Shown: positions 37,499 through 46,675, numbered from the stretch's first letter. The stretch: 64,000 nt of DNA from JAVHYG01 sp040390025 (GCA_040390025.1 JAZJZD010000014.1:1-64000), one strand, 5' to 3'. The notes: generated by a model not told the origin, from the letters alone. Translations and numbers: made by a program.

Positions 37499-38716
37499 TT
37501 AATGATTATTTCCTAGCCTGCGTATAAAAAAATTACCCGGCACTTCTGATAAACTAGAGTGGAGATCGTTATTTTGAAAATTTTGAAATCCTTGTCTTAT
37601 AAGGTGGTTTAATGCTTGACTCGATAAGCAGGCGCCTTCGAGCGTTTGCAATGTAGATGTATCATACAATATACCCACTAATTTAATAGCTTCGAACGCT
37701 TTTATTCCTTGATTGTAAAGTTTAAAAAGTTGCTGAATAGTTAACGTAGCTCCTTTAAAAGTTGCTTCATCCAGCGCTGCCCCTGTTAACAGTGATCTCG
37801 AAAGATTAACGTTGCTAAAATTTGCGCCTTGTAACTTAGCATAGCGAAAATCCGCACCTTGCAAAATCTCAGTATCCTGAAAGTTAGCGCTTTGTAATAA
37901 TACTTTACTAAAGTCAATAAAATAGAGCAAAGCTTTTTCAAAGTTACTCCTAACTAGTCTAGTATTCTGAAAATATACTTCTTTTAATTCGGCAAGAAAA
38001 AAGTCAACGTTTTCTAAATTAGAGTTTATAAATTTTGTTTCAGCTAAATCAGCACATTGAAAACTAGCGCTCTCTAGATTAACTTTTATAAACTTAATGC
38101 TTTTTAAATTAGAACGCTCAAAATTACCATTTAATAAACTGACATCTTCGAAGTTAACGTCAGTTAAAGTTGTACTCTTAAACTTAGCGTCTGTTAAATT
38201 AGCCTTTTTAAAATTAGTACGCGTTAGGTTTGAACCCTCAAAATTACTATTCAATAAATTAGCTTCTTCAAAATCAAGATATATTAAAACTAAATTTTTA
38301 AAGCTAGCACCTTCTAAATTGGCCTGTTTGAAACAACATTTCAAAACAAACTCATCAAAAACTGTATTCAAAAGATTAGCCCTGGAAAAATCAATGTGAT
38401 GTAGGTAACTTATCTCACCGCAATAAAAATCAAGTTTACTTTTCTTAAAATAAAGACCTGAAAAATCACTAAAACCCGCATTAATAATTAATGTAATGAA
38501 ATTATTGATCTGATTCGCTGTCCTTGTATCATCCATATAATCGACTTTGTCGAGTGTATGATAAAGCGCTGAACGTACTAACTCTGGGTAATAGGCTACA
38601 AAAGACTGTCGACCTTCTTCTGATAAAACCCTTATGAGGTTATAAAAATAGGGGAAATAGATAGTTTCTAGCTTATCCATTACTAATGAACGCATGTCAA
38701 AGTTAACACAAACCAT
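37499..38716 (-). CDS. Pentapeptide-repeat protein
   Basis: A protein of 405 residues. A helical N-terminus (about 1-90) precedes some 40 pentapeptide units of A(N/D)Lxx type (about 95-310; for example ANLEGASFKN and SNLTRTNFKKANLTDAKF), which should fold into a right-handed beta-helix, then a short C-terminal domain. No signal peptide. The function is unknown; DNA mimicry or protein scaffolding are known roles of such helices. It follows the 477-residue orphan by 5 bases, so the two probably form one unit. Confidence 0.8.
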   Translation of the reverse strand: MVCVNFDMRSLVMDKLETIYFPYFYNLIRVLSEEGRQSFVAYYPELVRSALYHTLDKVDYMDDTRTANQINNFITLIINAGFSDFSGLYFKKSKLDFYCGEISYLHHIDFSRANLLNTVFDEFVLKCCFKQANLEGASFKNLVLIYLDFEEANLLNSNFEGSNLTRTNFKKANLTDAKFKSTTLTDVNFEDVSLLNGNFERSNLKSIKFIKVNLESASFQCADLAETKFINSNLENVDFFLAELKEVYFQNTRLVRSNFEKALLYFIDFSKVLLQSANFQDTEILQGADFRYAKLQGANFSNVNLSRSLLTGAALDEATFKGATLTIQQLFKLYNQGIKAFEAIKLVGILYDTSTLQTLEGACLSSQALNHLIRQGFQNFQNNDLHSSLSEVPGNFFIRRLGNNH

Positions 38717-38721
38717 AAGTT

Positions 38722-40134
38722 TTAATATTTTTGCATGCTGTGCCGCAGACAGATTCTTAAAAAAAAATAGAGATCCCCTAAACTTCGTAATAGAAACTTT
38801 AAGTTGTTAGCAAATAAATAAAATTTTTTATTTAGCATATTAAAACCTTCGTTAACTACAACAACCATGGCTTGTCTTTTACCCTTGTTTTTTACCCAAC
38901 TTAATGCAATGTTGTTAGGATAAAATCTAAACTTTGAACTTGATATAGTCGTGGCTTCCGTTTGCTTGGGCGGTATAAAATAGCTTTGGTAGGTGAGGTA
39001 TTCTAGCGGTGTTGGTAACACTAACCATTCGCTCGCTAATAAACGTTCTGCAATGGTAATCATAAAGTTATCACCATTTTTTAAATTTAAATGGCCCTCC
39101 TCTGAAAAAACTTCACTCAAACTAAATACAGAATCCTGGCCTAATTCTGCTAATCGCGTTTCTATAAAGTCGACAAGTGAATTAAAATTTTCTTCGACAC
39201 ACAAACATTGCTCATTTAACTGATAGCTAATGAATCTAATTAAATTCGTCAAGTTTATCTCTCGTTGACACTCATTAAGATAATCGCAATAAATAGCTTC
39301 AGCCTCACTTTGCTGTTCTTTTAAATAATGGCCAAGTGTTTCAATATGCGGATCTTGCTGTATATCTGAAAAAAATAAACCTAAATCAACGCTTAATTTT
39401 GCAAAAAGGTAATTCACCGCATGGATTTCATAATCTTCTGTCGTTGTTTTTGCGAGAAAACAAATGCGCTGACTATAATTATATTTATGAAACCATGCTT
39501 TCCTTAAAGCAATCTCCTTAGCCATTTTTACAATAAAATTTTTAATTAAGTAGCTAGGCGTAAATGCACCATAATTTTTCAAACTCTCTGCCGCCTCAGA
39601 AAGTCGCGTCAAACATCCTCCAGCACAAAGCGTTAGCCCTTCATCACTTAATAGTGTAATAACTATTTGTTTACGAAATGCTAAACTAATACCTGCTTTT
39701 CTCACTAAAAGTGAAATGATTTCTAGGTTTTTTTTCCCACTACTGTAAAGAAGCGTCCGATGGTCTGAAAATATATCACTTTTTAAGCAGTCTAAAAAAT
39801 AATTAAAAATAGACTCAGCCGGAATAGGCCCATCCCCATTCTCAATCTTTATATTTTCTTTGGCTACCCAATTGTTTAAATATTGAATGCAACAATCGAG
39901 TTCCCATTTCAGAAAATTAAACTTTTCTGAATCAATAAATCGATTTAAAGAAGCAGGAGAAGGATCCCATTCATAATAGACAGGCGAACGATCCTTATAC
40001 TTGTAAATAGCTTTTATAACCTTTTGCGTAATTTCTGTTTCACTCTGCATAGTCTTATTAGAATTTGCAGATGCCAACCGTTTTTTTGATAATAGGCAAT
40101 CAGGAAATAAAGAAAAAAATTCATTTTTTAGCAT
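38722..40134 (-). CDS. Orphan protein paired with pentapeptide-repeat gene
   Basis: A protein of about 470 residues, not recognised. Mostly helical with scattered Cys, no membrane segment or signal peptide. The ATG at 40134 was preferred to a TTG seven codons upstream. Five bases separate its stop from the pentapeptide-repeat gene. A strong hairpin (40141-40189) sits directly before the start. It is inserted with its neighbour between tolA and tolB, which are normally adjacent. It may be an effector or the partner of the beta-helix protein; neither can be shown. Confidence 0.65.
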   Translation of the reverse strand: MLKNEFFSLFPDCLLSKKRLASANSNKTMQSETEITQKVIKAIYKYKDRSPVYYEWDPSPASLNRFIDSEKFNFLKWELDCCIQYLNNWVAKENIKIENGDGPIPAESIFNYFLDCLKSDIFSDHRTLLYSSGKKNLEIISLLVRKAGISLAFRKQIVITLLSDEGLTLCAGGCLTRLSEAAESLKNYGAFTPSYLIKNFIVKMAKEIALRKAWFHKYNYSQRICFLAKTTTEDYEIHAVNYLFAKLSVDLGLFFSDIQQDPHIETLGHYLKEQQSEAEAIYCDYLNECQREINLTNLIRFISYQLNEQCLCVEENFNSLVDFIETRLAELGQDSVFSLSEVFSEEGHLNLKNGDNFMITIAERLLASEWLVLPTPLEYLTYQSYFIPPKQTEATTISSSKFRFYPNNIALSWVKNKGKRQAMVVVVNEGFNMLNKKFYLFANNLKFLLRSLGDLYFFLRICLRHSMQKY

Positions 40135-40140
40135 AAATTT

Positions 40141-40189
40141 TCTATTACTTTTCAATATAATATCCTACTATATTGAAATAAGTAATAGA
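40141..40189. promoter_or_regulatory. Long hairpin in leader of the orphan gene
   Basis: A stem of 19 pairs (TCTATTACTT and TTCAATATA with their mirrors, a two-base bulge and a 9-base loop) ends 7 bases before the ATG at 40134. In the minus-strand mRNA it would cover the ribosome-binding zone. It may control translation, or be a terminator or palindromic repeat. Confidence 0.5.
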
Positions 40190-40297
40190 AAAGCAAAGGA
40201 TTAGAAGTATCAATTCACTATTGTTATAAACCTGGACGTAAACTTACAATAAATTTGATTTAAGTTGCCAAGCTTCTAGGTTTAGACGCTACTCACA

Positions 40298-41137
40298 TTA
40301 ATTAAGAATACCTTCCGGACGTACAGTGAGATTAATTTGTCTAACTGCATTAAATAACGCGGTATTTTTCGGAACAGGTAATGGCGACGCTTTGTATACG
40401 GCGGTTTGAGCGGAGCGATCCAACACAGAATTACCACTACTTTTTACAATGATAACTTCTAATACCATACCACCCGGTGCAAGACGAACGGTTAATTTTG
40501 TTTCTAAACGTTTACTCAATTCAGGAGGTATTATCCATTTCTGCGCAATCGATTGCAAAATTAAATGTCGATATTTTGCCATAGTAGATGCATTACGCGC
40601 AGCCAATTGTTTTTCCTGTACCATCGTACTAACTTCCTGCTGCAATAATTCTTGTACATTTTTCTGTACCATCTGTAAAGATTTAGTCTGTAACACAGAA
40701 TGCGTATTTTTTTTCTTTGCCGCTGGTTTATTAGATTGAACTTGCTTATTTGAATGTTTTTTAGTGTGCAGCTCAGGATTTACATGAGGTTTGGCAGGGA
40801 CTAAACGTGTATCTGCTGCCGCTTTAGTCGTTTTTTTTTCTTTGCTAGGCAAGAATACCGGACTTTTCTCTATAAGCTCCGGTTTTATAATCACTTTTTT
40901 CGCTTTTGGCGGTGGCTTTATTATTTCTTGTTCAGCCAAATTAGGATTTGGCAATTCGCTACTATCTAAAACTGTAGCTTGGATAATAGGTGGCGGAGCC
41001 GAAGTACTCAAAAAAAAAGGTTTCTCTAAATGGTGAAGTGTAATCAACAGTAAGGAAAATAGTAAAATATGAAATAATAGGGCAAGCAATAAGGTAAAAC
41101 GGTAATCTTCTTTAAGGTTTATAAGATAACTCAGCAT
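40298..41137 (-). CDS. tolA: Cell envelope protein TolA
   Basis: TolA of 279 residues: one N-terminal membrane helix (about 16-37), a Pro/Lys/Ala-rich periplasmic linker, and a C-terminal TonB/TolA domain (about 190-275) with LAPGGMVLEVIIVKSSGN. It is shorter than E. coli TolA (421) in the helical linker. It bridges TolQR in the inner membrane to Pal/TolB. Repeat R1 separates it from tolR. Confidence 0.88.
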   Translation of the reverse strand: MLSYLINLKEDYRFTLLLALLFHILLFSLLLITLHHLEKPFFLSTSAPPPIIQATVLDSSELPNPNLAEQEIIKPPPKAKKVIIKPELIEKSPVFLPSKEKKTTKAAADTRLVPAKPHVNPELHTKKHSNKQVQSNKPAAKKKNTHSVLQTKSLQMVQKNVQELLQQEVSTMVQEKQLAARNASTMAKYRHLILQSIAQKWIIPPELSKRLETKLTVRLAPGGMVLEVIIVKSSGNSVLDRSAQTAVYKASPLPVPKNTALFNAVRQINLTVRPEGILN

Positions 41138-41144
41138 ATTAAGT

Positions 41145-41234
41145 TATACTCTTCGCAGTTGAATTTTCGGCTGTGTTGCCGCTCGGTTCACAATTTCGCG
41201 GCACTTGCCGAAAACCCAATTGCTGTGAGTATAC
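41145..41234. repeat. R1 palindromic repeat, copy 1
   Basis: About 90 bases between tolR and tolA, starting TATACTCTTCGC and ending GAGTATAC. The core holds CGGCTGTGTTGCCG and TTTCGCGGCACTTGCCG. Other copies are at 49695-49784 and (inverted) 53134-53228. Confidence 0.8.
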
Positions 41235-41238
41235 ATAT

Positions 41239-41706
41239 TTAGAGGGTATCTTTAATTATACTAGAATGGGGCGACTCCGTTATCAATCCAATATTAACAG
41301 CACCTGCTCTTTGTAATAAAACCATGGCATTGATTACTTTTCCATAATTGACATCTTTATCCGCTTTAACAAAGACTTGACGTGTCATTTTTTTTTGTGC
41401 GGCTAACTGCAATTGCTCATGGACTTGTTGGTCTAATATCAATTCATCCAGAGCTATTTCTGGATGCAGCGCCGTATTCAAATACAGCTTACCTTCATGA
41501 TCAATGGAAACAATAAGTGGTTCTTGTGATTGGGTAATTGTTTGTGCTTGCGCTTTAGGTAAATTAACTTTAATACCCTGCGATAATAAAGGCGTTGTCA
41601 CCATAAAAATAACCAGCAAAACCAACATTACATCGATATAGGGAACAACATTAATTTCCGCTAAGGGTCCTTTGTAGCGTTTATGCTGGAATTTATTATG
41701 TAACAT
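41239..41706 (-). CDS. tolR: Tol-Pal system protein TolR
   Basis: TolR (ExbD family) of 155 residues. The single membrane helix holds the proton-path Asp in VVPYIDVMLVLLVIFMV; a periplasmic domain follows. The ATG at 41706 gives the normal length and overlaps tolQ by 11 bases; an in-frame start 50 codons upstream lies within tolQ. Part of the TolQR motor that uses the proton gradient. Confidence 0.95.
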   Translation of the reverse strand: MLHNKFQHKRYKGPLAEINVVPYIDVMLVLLVIFMVTTPLLSQGIKVNLPKAQAQTITQSQEPLIVSIDHEGKLYLNTALHPEIALDELILDQQVHEQLQLAAQKKMTRQVFVKADKDVNYGKVINAMVLLQRAGAVNIGLITESPHSSIIKDTL

Positions 41707-42391
41707 GATTAGTTCCGTGAATTCTACGATATAAAATGTTTGAAAATTCTTCTTGAAAAGTATGATACTGATAGAGTAAATGCTGAATTTGGCTTGAATA
41801 GCGATTATAAAAAATAACCGCTGGAATTGCCACAAAAAGGCCCATTGCTGTGGCAATCAACGCTTCTGAAATACCTGGTGCCACCATGGCAATGGTAGCG
41901 GTTTGTTGGGAAGCCGATAAAGCTTGAAAAGAGGTCATAATCCCCCACACGGTTCCAAACAATCCGATATAAGGACTGGTAGAACCTAAAGTCGCCAAAA
42001 AATCTAAATGTTTTTCCAACTGTTGGTGTTGTTGCGCATAAGCAATACGCATCGCACGCTGCACGCCCTCCATAATAATAGTCGGCTTATCACCTACTTG
42101 CTTATGTAATCGCACAAATTCTCGAAAACCGGCATGAAAAATGTGTGCCAAACCTTCGTGCTTGTCTGCTTCTTGACTTAGTTCAGTATAGAGTTTGCTT
42201 AAATCAAATTCTGACCAAAATTTTTCTCCGAACTGCAGCAAAACTGATTTCGTTCGCCTTAGAAAAAAACCACGCTGTAAAATAATCGACCAAGATAAAA
42301 TCGATGCAAAAAGGAGTAGCAACATAACCAGCTTTACAATAAAGCTTGCTTGCAAAAAATAAACCCAGAAGGATGGATCGACGGATGGCAT
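41696..42391 (-). CDS. tolQ: Tol-Pal system protein TolQ
   Basis: TolQ (MotA/ExbB family) of 231 residues with three membrane helices and the conserved GLFGTVWGIMTSF helix. Inner-membrane motor subunit with TolR. It follows ruvB directly; ybgC, which often comes first in the tol operon, is absent here. Confidence 0.96.
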   Translation of the reverse strand: MPSVDPSFWVYFLQASFIVKLVMLLLLFASILSWSIILQRGFFLRRTKSVLLQFGEKFWSEFDLSKLYTELSQEADKHEGLAHIFHAGFREFVRLHKQVGDKPTIIMEGVQRAMRIAYAQQHQQLEKHLDFLATLGSTSPYIGLFGTVWGIMTSFQALSASQQTATIAMVAPGISEALIATAMGLFVAIPAVIFYNRYSSQIQHLLYQYHTFQEEFSNILYRRIHGTNHVT

Positions 42392-42469
42392 GTTAACCTC
42401 ACACTAGAAAAATTAGGAAATTATTTAAAGACTGAAATTGATCCCGAAGGATGACAATTAGCTAACAAC

Positions 42470-43525
42470 TCATTTTATCTTATCAGAAAAATCAAAAATG
42501 GGTTGTTTCTGCCCATTAAGATGTACAGGAAAAGAAAGACCAAAGTGTAAATAAGTTTGTTTAGTAGCAATCCGGCCACGAGATGTACGCATGATAAAGC
42601 CTTGCTGAATTAAATAAGGTTCTATCACCTCTTCAATAGTATCGCGTTCTTCACCAATGGCAGCCGCTAAACTATCTAATCCAACAGGTCCGCCATCAAA
42701 TTTTTCAATAAGACTTAATAATAATTTACGGTCCTGTTGGTCAAAACCTTGTCTATCGACTTCTAACAAGTCTAAAGCCTGAGCCGCAAGGATTGCTTCA
42801 ATATGCCCACTGGCTTTTACCTCAGCAAAATCTCGGACGCGGCGCAATAAACGATTCGCAATACGTGGTGTGCCTCGTGCACGCTTCGCAATTTCTAGCG
42901 CGCCTTGTTGATCGATACTCACGTTTAAAATATTTGCCGATCGGATAACAATTCGACACAAGTCATCCACACTATAAAACTCAAGGCGTTGCACAATACC
43001 AAACCGATCGCGCAGCGGCGATGTCAATAAACCCGCCCGTGTCGTAGCCCCTATTAATGTAAAAGGAGGCAAATCTAATTTAATAGATCGCGCCGCCGGG
43101 CCTTCGCCTATCATAATATCCAGCTGGTAGTCCTCAAGCGCGGGATAGAGTATTTCTTCAATAACTGGGCTTAGCCTGTGTATTTCATCAATAAATAAAA
43201 CTTCTCGCGCTTCAAGATGCGTCAGTAACGCCGCTAAGTCACCTGCTCTTTCTAAAATAGGTCCAGACGTTTGTTTCAACGATACGTTCATTTCATTGGC
43301 AATGATATTCGCCAACGTAGTTTTTCCTAAACCAGGAGGTCCAACAATTAAGACATGATCCAACGCTTCATTTCTAGCACGTGCCGCTTGAATAAAAAGT
43401 GCCATCTGCTCGGAAACAGAAGACTGTCCTAAATAATCTGTAAGCGTTAAGGGACGTATACGGGGCGCCAATTTATCATCCTCTGATAATTTTTTAGAGG
43501 CAATGAGTCGATCAGATAATGGCAT
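42470..43525 (-). CDS. ruvB: Holliday junction helicase RuvB
   Basis: AAA+ branch-migration motor of 351 residues. Walker A GPPGLGKTT, Walker B FIDEIHRL, sensor LIGATTRAG and the C-terminal winged helix with TSRGR. The ATG at 43525 (MPLSDRLI) is preferred; a GTG six codons upstream is possible. RuvA is not adjacent: the BrnTA pair and a small secreted protein lie between ruvA and ruvB. Confidence 0.96.
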   Translation of the reverse strand: MPLSDRLIASKKLSEDDKLAPRIRPLTLTDYLGQSSVSEQMALFIQAARARNEALDHVLIVGPPGLGKTTLANIIANEMNVSLKQTSGPILERAGDLAALLTHLEAREVLFIDEIHRLSPVIEEILYPALEDYQLDIMIGEGPAARSIKLDLPPFTLIGATTRAGLLTSPLRDRFGIVQRLEFYSVDDLCRIVIRSANILNVSIDQQGALEIAKRARGTPRIANRLLRRVRDFAEVKASGHIEAILAAQALDLLEVDRQGFDQQDRKLLLSLIEKFDGGPVGLDSLAAAIGEERDTIEEVIEPYLIQQGFIMRTSRGRIATKQTYLHFGLSFPVHLNGQKQPIFDFSDKIK

Positions 43526-43563
43526 AAAATTTAATCTTATCACCTATAAAAAATTTGCTTTAA

Positions 43564-43836
43564 CTAACAGCCTTTATGGTGTGCTTTATAATAGGCTCTT
43601 AGAATAGCATTGATTCTGCTTTGGTATTTATTTTCATGTTGTTTAAACCATTCTAAAACATCATGATCAATACGCAAGGTAACACTATCTTTCGTATGAG
43701 GCATCTCTATTTTTGCTTTTTTAAAAAAGGTATCATCCAACTCGGGTATATCGGAATAATTAATATCTTTATTTTTTAGTTTATTAACCGGATCCCAATT
43801 AGTTTTGGATTGCACTTTTAAATTTTTCTTGTTCAC
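43564..43836 (-). CDS. BrnA-family antitoxin
   Basis: A protein of 90 residues. A charged N-terminus precedes a ribbon-helix-helix-like domain with VTLRIDHDVLEWFKQ and YQSRINAILRAYY, typical of BrnA (DUF4415) antitoxins, which bind BrnT and repress their own promoter. The GTG start at 43836 has AAGGAAGG upstream and lies inside the 3' end of the broken brnT gene. The antitoxin frame is intact. Toxin comes first and antitoxin second, as usual for brnTA. Confidence 0.85.
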   Translation of the reverse strand: MNKKNLKVQSKTNWDPVNKLKNKDINYSDIPELDDTFFKKAKIEMPHTKDSVTLRIDHDVLEWFKQHENKYQSRINAILRAYYKAHHKGC

Positions 43837-44075
43837 GTTTATTTACCTTCCTTAAAGAAATCACACGTACTCTATCTTTTTTAGGTTGAGTAAATACGAT
43901 TACCATAATCCGCTGCGAAAATAACCATACCAATATAGCAACTTTCCTTGTAATCTTTTCTAGCATCCTTTAAGACAAGTATAGGCTGCTCAAATAGCTC
44001 ATAAGTGTCAGTAAAATCAATCCCATGCTTTTGAATATTTAATGTGTTTTTCTGCTCGTCCCATTCAAATTGCAA
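43799..44075 (-). pseudogene. BrnT-family toxin gene, frameshifted
   Basis: The first frame reads MQFEWDEQKNTLNIQKHGID and DTYELFEQPILVL, the standard start of the BrnT RNase toxin, then runs out at 43881. A second frame continues with IMVIVFTQPKKDRVRVISLR and ends at 43799, matching the BrnT C-terminus. The shift lies near 43921-43935. Total length (277 bases) fits a 92-residue toxin plus one base. Not in a homopolymer, so a real mutation is likely. Confidence 0.8.
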
Positions 44076-44237
44076 GCGTATTATTGTAATGGCTTTATAG
44101 TTACATTTAATTTAACTGTAGTTACAATTTGCAGTTACGTCAAGAGAAATTGCCTGAAAATTAGGCCGCACTTAATGGCTGAAATTGCCCGCGAGACTGT
44201 CGCACCTCTAATTAGAATTCACGCACAATTAATTTGC

Positions 44238-44258
44238 CTCCCCCCTCAATTGGGGGAG
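44238..44258. terminator. GC-rich hairpin between brnT and a small secreted protein gene
   Basis: A short stem of C and G runs (CTCCCCC and GGGGGAG) with a 6-base loop, about 30 bases past the stop at 44290. T-rich on the plus strand only. It is a possible terminator, weakly supported. Confidence 0.35.
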
Positions 44259-44289
44259 ACCCTTATTTTACTTGTTAACCTCGTGCACT

Positions 44290-44661
44290 TTACCTAGGCT
44301 GCTTATCGTCAGTAGATGTTAGGTCGAATTGCATGAGGCCACTACCATTATCGAAGTTTTGTTGTGAGCAGCTGTGTGTGAAATCGAAATCACTTAGGAT
44401 ACGGTTTCCGCTTCCGCCTCCGCTTCCGCAAGCGATCATTTGTTTTGGTAGAGCAAATTTATTATTAACTTCTTCAACTATTTTTGCATAAATTAACCCT
44501 TTCAAGACACCAATATGCATATCATTAAGGGGATTTTGAATGATTATTTTTTTAGTACTTCCATTATGAGGATCGGTGTAGTTAACTTGTGCAGTAAGTG
44601 CTAAGGCAGCAGAACTAAAGACTAAACCTAAGCTAGTAATGAGTAAATATTTTTTAAACAT
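44290..44661 (-). CDS. Small secreted protein of unknown function
   Basis: A protein of 123 residues with a clear Sec signal peptide (cleavage near AALA) and a mature part of about 100 residues containing two Cys (CGSGGGSG and HSCSQQ) that could form a disulfide. No recognised family. It stands alone between brnTA and ruvA. Periplasmic or exported. Confidence 0.65.
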   Translation of the reverse strand: MFKKYLLITSLGLVFSSAALALTAQVNYTDPHNGSTKKIIIQNPLNDMHIGVLKGLIYAKIVEEVNNKFALPKQMIACGSGGGSGNRILSDFDFTHSCSQQNFDNGSGLMQFDLTSTDDKQPR

Positions 44662-44799
44662 GATTTTCTCCTAAAAATATTATTTTCACTATCAGCTACT
44701 AATTTCTCAAGGGAAATCAATATCATGTATTTTTGATATAATTAACGTCAGTCTGTTGTCGAAACCATTATTTTAAACCATACTGGCGTTGGATAAGTA

Positions 44800-45408
44800 T
44801 TATTTATCGATATTTTTTAAAGCCGTACGAATAAGTATTTCAACCGATGAATCATTATCTTTAATTTGTAATACGGCACGAGTAGCTTCTTGATTTTTAT
44901 AGCCTAAAGCAATAAGAGCTGAAATAGCATCTTGTCGGTGATTACGAGATACTCCCACTACGCCGCCTGAATCGGTTACACTTTTAGTTTCATTTTTTAT
45001 TAAACCACTTAATCGATCACGCATTTCTATTATTAAACGTTCAGCTGTTTTTTTTCCAATTCCTGGAACACGTTGCAATGCGGTAATATTTTGTTGTTCT
45101 ACACAAGTAATAAATTCAGAGGATTCAATTTTAGACAAAATACCTAATGCCACTTTAGGGCCCACACCATTAACCTTTAAAAGCTGACAAAATAAAGAAC
45201 GTTCTTGGTGTTGACTAAAACCATACAAATAATGACCATCTTCACGCACAATAAACTGCGTATAGAGCGTTACTTCTTGTCCCAATTCTGGAAGTTGATA
45301 AAACGTGTGCATGGATGCTTGTACTTCGTAGGTAAAAGCATTTGCCATTTCCAATAACAAAAACGGTGGCTGTTTTTCAACCAGTTTTCCACGTAATCGG
45401 CTAATCAT
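44800..45408 (-). CDS. ruvA: Holliday junction DNA helicase RuvA
   Basis: RuvA of 202 residues: an N-terminal OB domain (MISRLRGKLVE), two helix-hairpin-helix motifs (GVGPKVALGIL, VPGIGKKTAERLI) and a C-terminal domain that binds RuvB. The ATG at 45408 has GGAGAT before it and overlaps the ruvC stop by 4 bases; an earlier in-frame start lies in ruvC. Confidence 0.96.
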   Translation of the reverse strand: MISRLRGKLVEKQPPFLLLEMANAFTYEVQASMHTFYQLPELGQEVTLYTQFIVREDGHYLYGFSQHQERSLFCQLLKVNGVGPKVALGILSKIESSEFITCVEQQNITALQRVPGIGKKTAERLIIEMRDRLSGLIKNETKSVTDSGGVVGVSRNHRQDAISALIALGYKNQEATRAVLQIKDNDSSVEILIRTALKNIDK

Positions 45409-45938
45409 CGTAATCTCCCACGTCGAAATCGTTGCTGTAAACCCATTTGTTGCACTATAAGCGATGATTGTAATGGCTTTGATTGCGCATGGCACAACGC
45501 AACCGCCAAGGCATCCGCCGCATCGACTTGCGGTGTACTCGTTAAATTAAGCAACATTCGCACCATATGTTGAACTTGTTGTTTATTGGCTGCGCCATAG
45601 CCAACGACGGATTGCTTAACTTGTCGTGCGGAATATTCACTGACGGTAAGTTTAGCGACCGCTGCTGCAACAATAGCCGCACCTCTGGCTTGACCCAGTT
45701 TGAGCGCTGCATTAGGGTTTACATGAAAAAAAACTTGTTCAATCGCCGCTTCAGTCGGTTTATATTGGGTAAGTAACGTTTGCAAGCTAGTAAATATTTT
45801 TTCTAAGCGTTCGGAGAAAGGACTATTTCCTAGCTTAATACAACCACTATCAAGATAGCTTAATTGAGATTTTTCACTTTGGATAATGCCATACCCGGTA
45901 AAACGAGAACCGGGATCAATACCTAAAATAATACTCAC
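45405..45938 (-). CDS. ruvC: Holliday junction resolvase RuvC
   Basis: RuvC of 177 residues with the acidic active site spread over GIDPGSRFTGYG (Asp7), AAIEQVFF, and DAADALAVALCHAQ. It cuts Holliday junctions with RuvAB. It starts 2 bases after the yebC stop, in the usual yebC-ruvC-ruvA order. Confidence 0.97.
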   Translation of the reverse strand: MSIILGIDPGSRFTGYGIIQSEKSQLSYLDSGCIKLGNSPFSERLEKIFTSLQTLLTQYKPTEAAIEQVFFHVNPNAALKLGQARGAAIVAAAVAKLTVSEYSARQVKQSVVGYGAANKQQVQHMVRMLLNLTSTPQVDAADALAVALCHAQSKPLQSSLIVQQMGLQQRFRRGRLR

Positions 45939-45940
45939 TA

Positions 45941-46657
45941 TTAAGTTTGATTAGAATAAACATTTTGTACATCATCTAAATCTTCAAGCATATTAGTTAA
46001 ACGTTCCATTTTTTCAACATCTTCCATCTCCAGCTCAACTTGTGTTATGGCTAACCAAGTGACTTCACTGTTAGCCGGGCTCAGATTTTTTTCTTCAAAT
46101 ATCGCTTTTAATTGAGGAAGTAATGATTCTGAGGTAAATACATCAATACTTTTATCCGGATTGGTGACAACGTCATCAGCACCCGCTTCTAATGCTATTT
46201 CTAAAATTTGTTCTTCATCAGCACCGGGTTCAAATGTAATGATACCTTTTTTATTAAATAAGTAAGCCACCGAACCTGTTGTTCCTAAATTACCACCACA
46301 TTTCGTAAATGCATGCCGCACTTCAGCAACGGTTCGATTTCGATTATCGGTTAAGGCATCGACCATGACAGCAACACCGTTAGGACCATAGCCTTCATAA
46401 CGAATCTCCTCCATTTGCGCGCCTTCCAGACCGCCAACACCGCGTTTAATAGCACGTTCAATCGTATCCTTCGTCATATTAGCAGACAACCCTTTATCCA
46501 CGGCTAAACGTAAACGAGGATTTGTATTGAAATCACCCCCGCCCATTCTAGCCGCCACCATAATTTCACGAATTAATTTGGTGAATAACTTACCTCGCTT
46601 AGCATCTTGTGCATTTTTACGATGTTGAATGTTTGCCCATTTACTATGACCTGCCAT
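45941..46657 (-). CDS. YebC/TACO1-family protein
   Basis: A protein of 238 residues beginning MAGHSKWANIQHRKN, the hallmark of the family, with RYEGYGPNGVAVMVDALTDN in the middle. Members act as translation factors that ease ribosome stalling or as transcription regulators. First gene of yebC-ruvC-ruvA; an R3-like repeat precedes it. Confidence 0.95.
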   Translation of the reverse strand: MAGHSKWANIQHRKNAQDAKRGKLFTKLIREIMVAARMGGGDFNTNPRLRLAVDKGLSANMTKDTIERAIKRGVGGLEGAQMEEIRYEGYGPNGVAVMVDALTDNRNRTVAEVRHAFTKCGGNLGTTGSVAYLFNKKGIITFEPGADEEQILEIALEAGADDVVTNPDKSIDVFTSESLLPQLKAIFEEKNLSPANSEVTWLAITQVELEMEDVEKMERLTNMLEDLDDVQNVYSNQT

Positions 46658-46675
46658 ATACCACCTTAACTTAAA

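Noticed and set aside
44070..44297. Plus-strand open frame opposite the brnT start
   Set aside because: No ribosome site, covers a hairpin and the end of another gene, no family resemblance.
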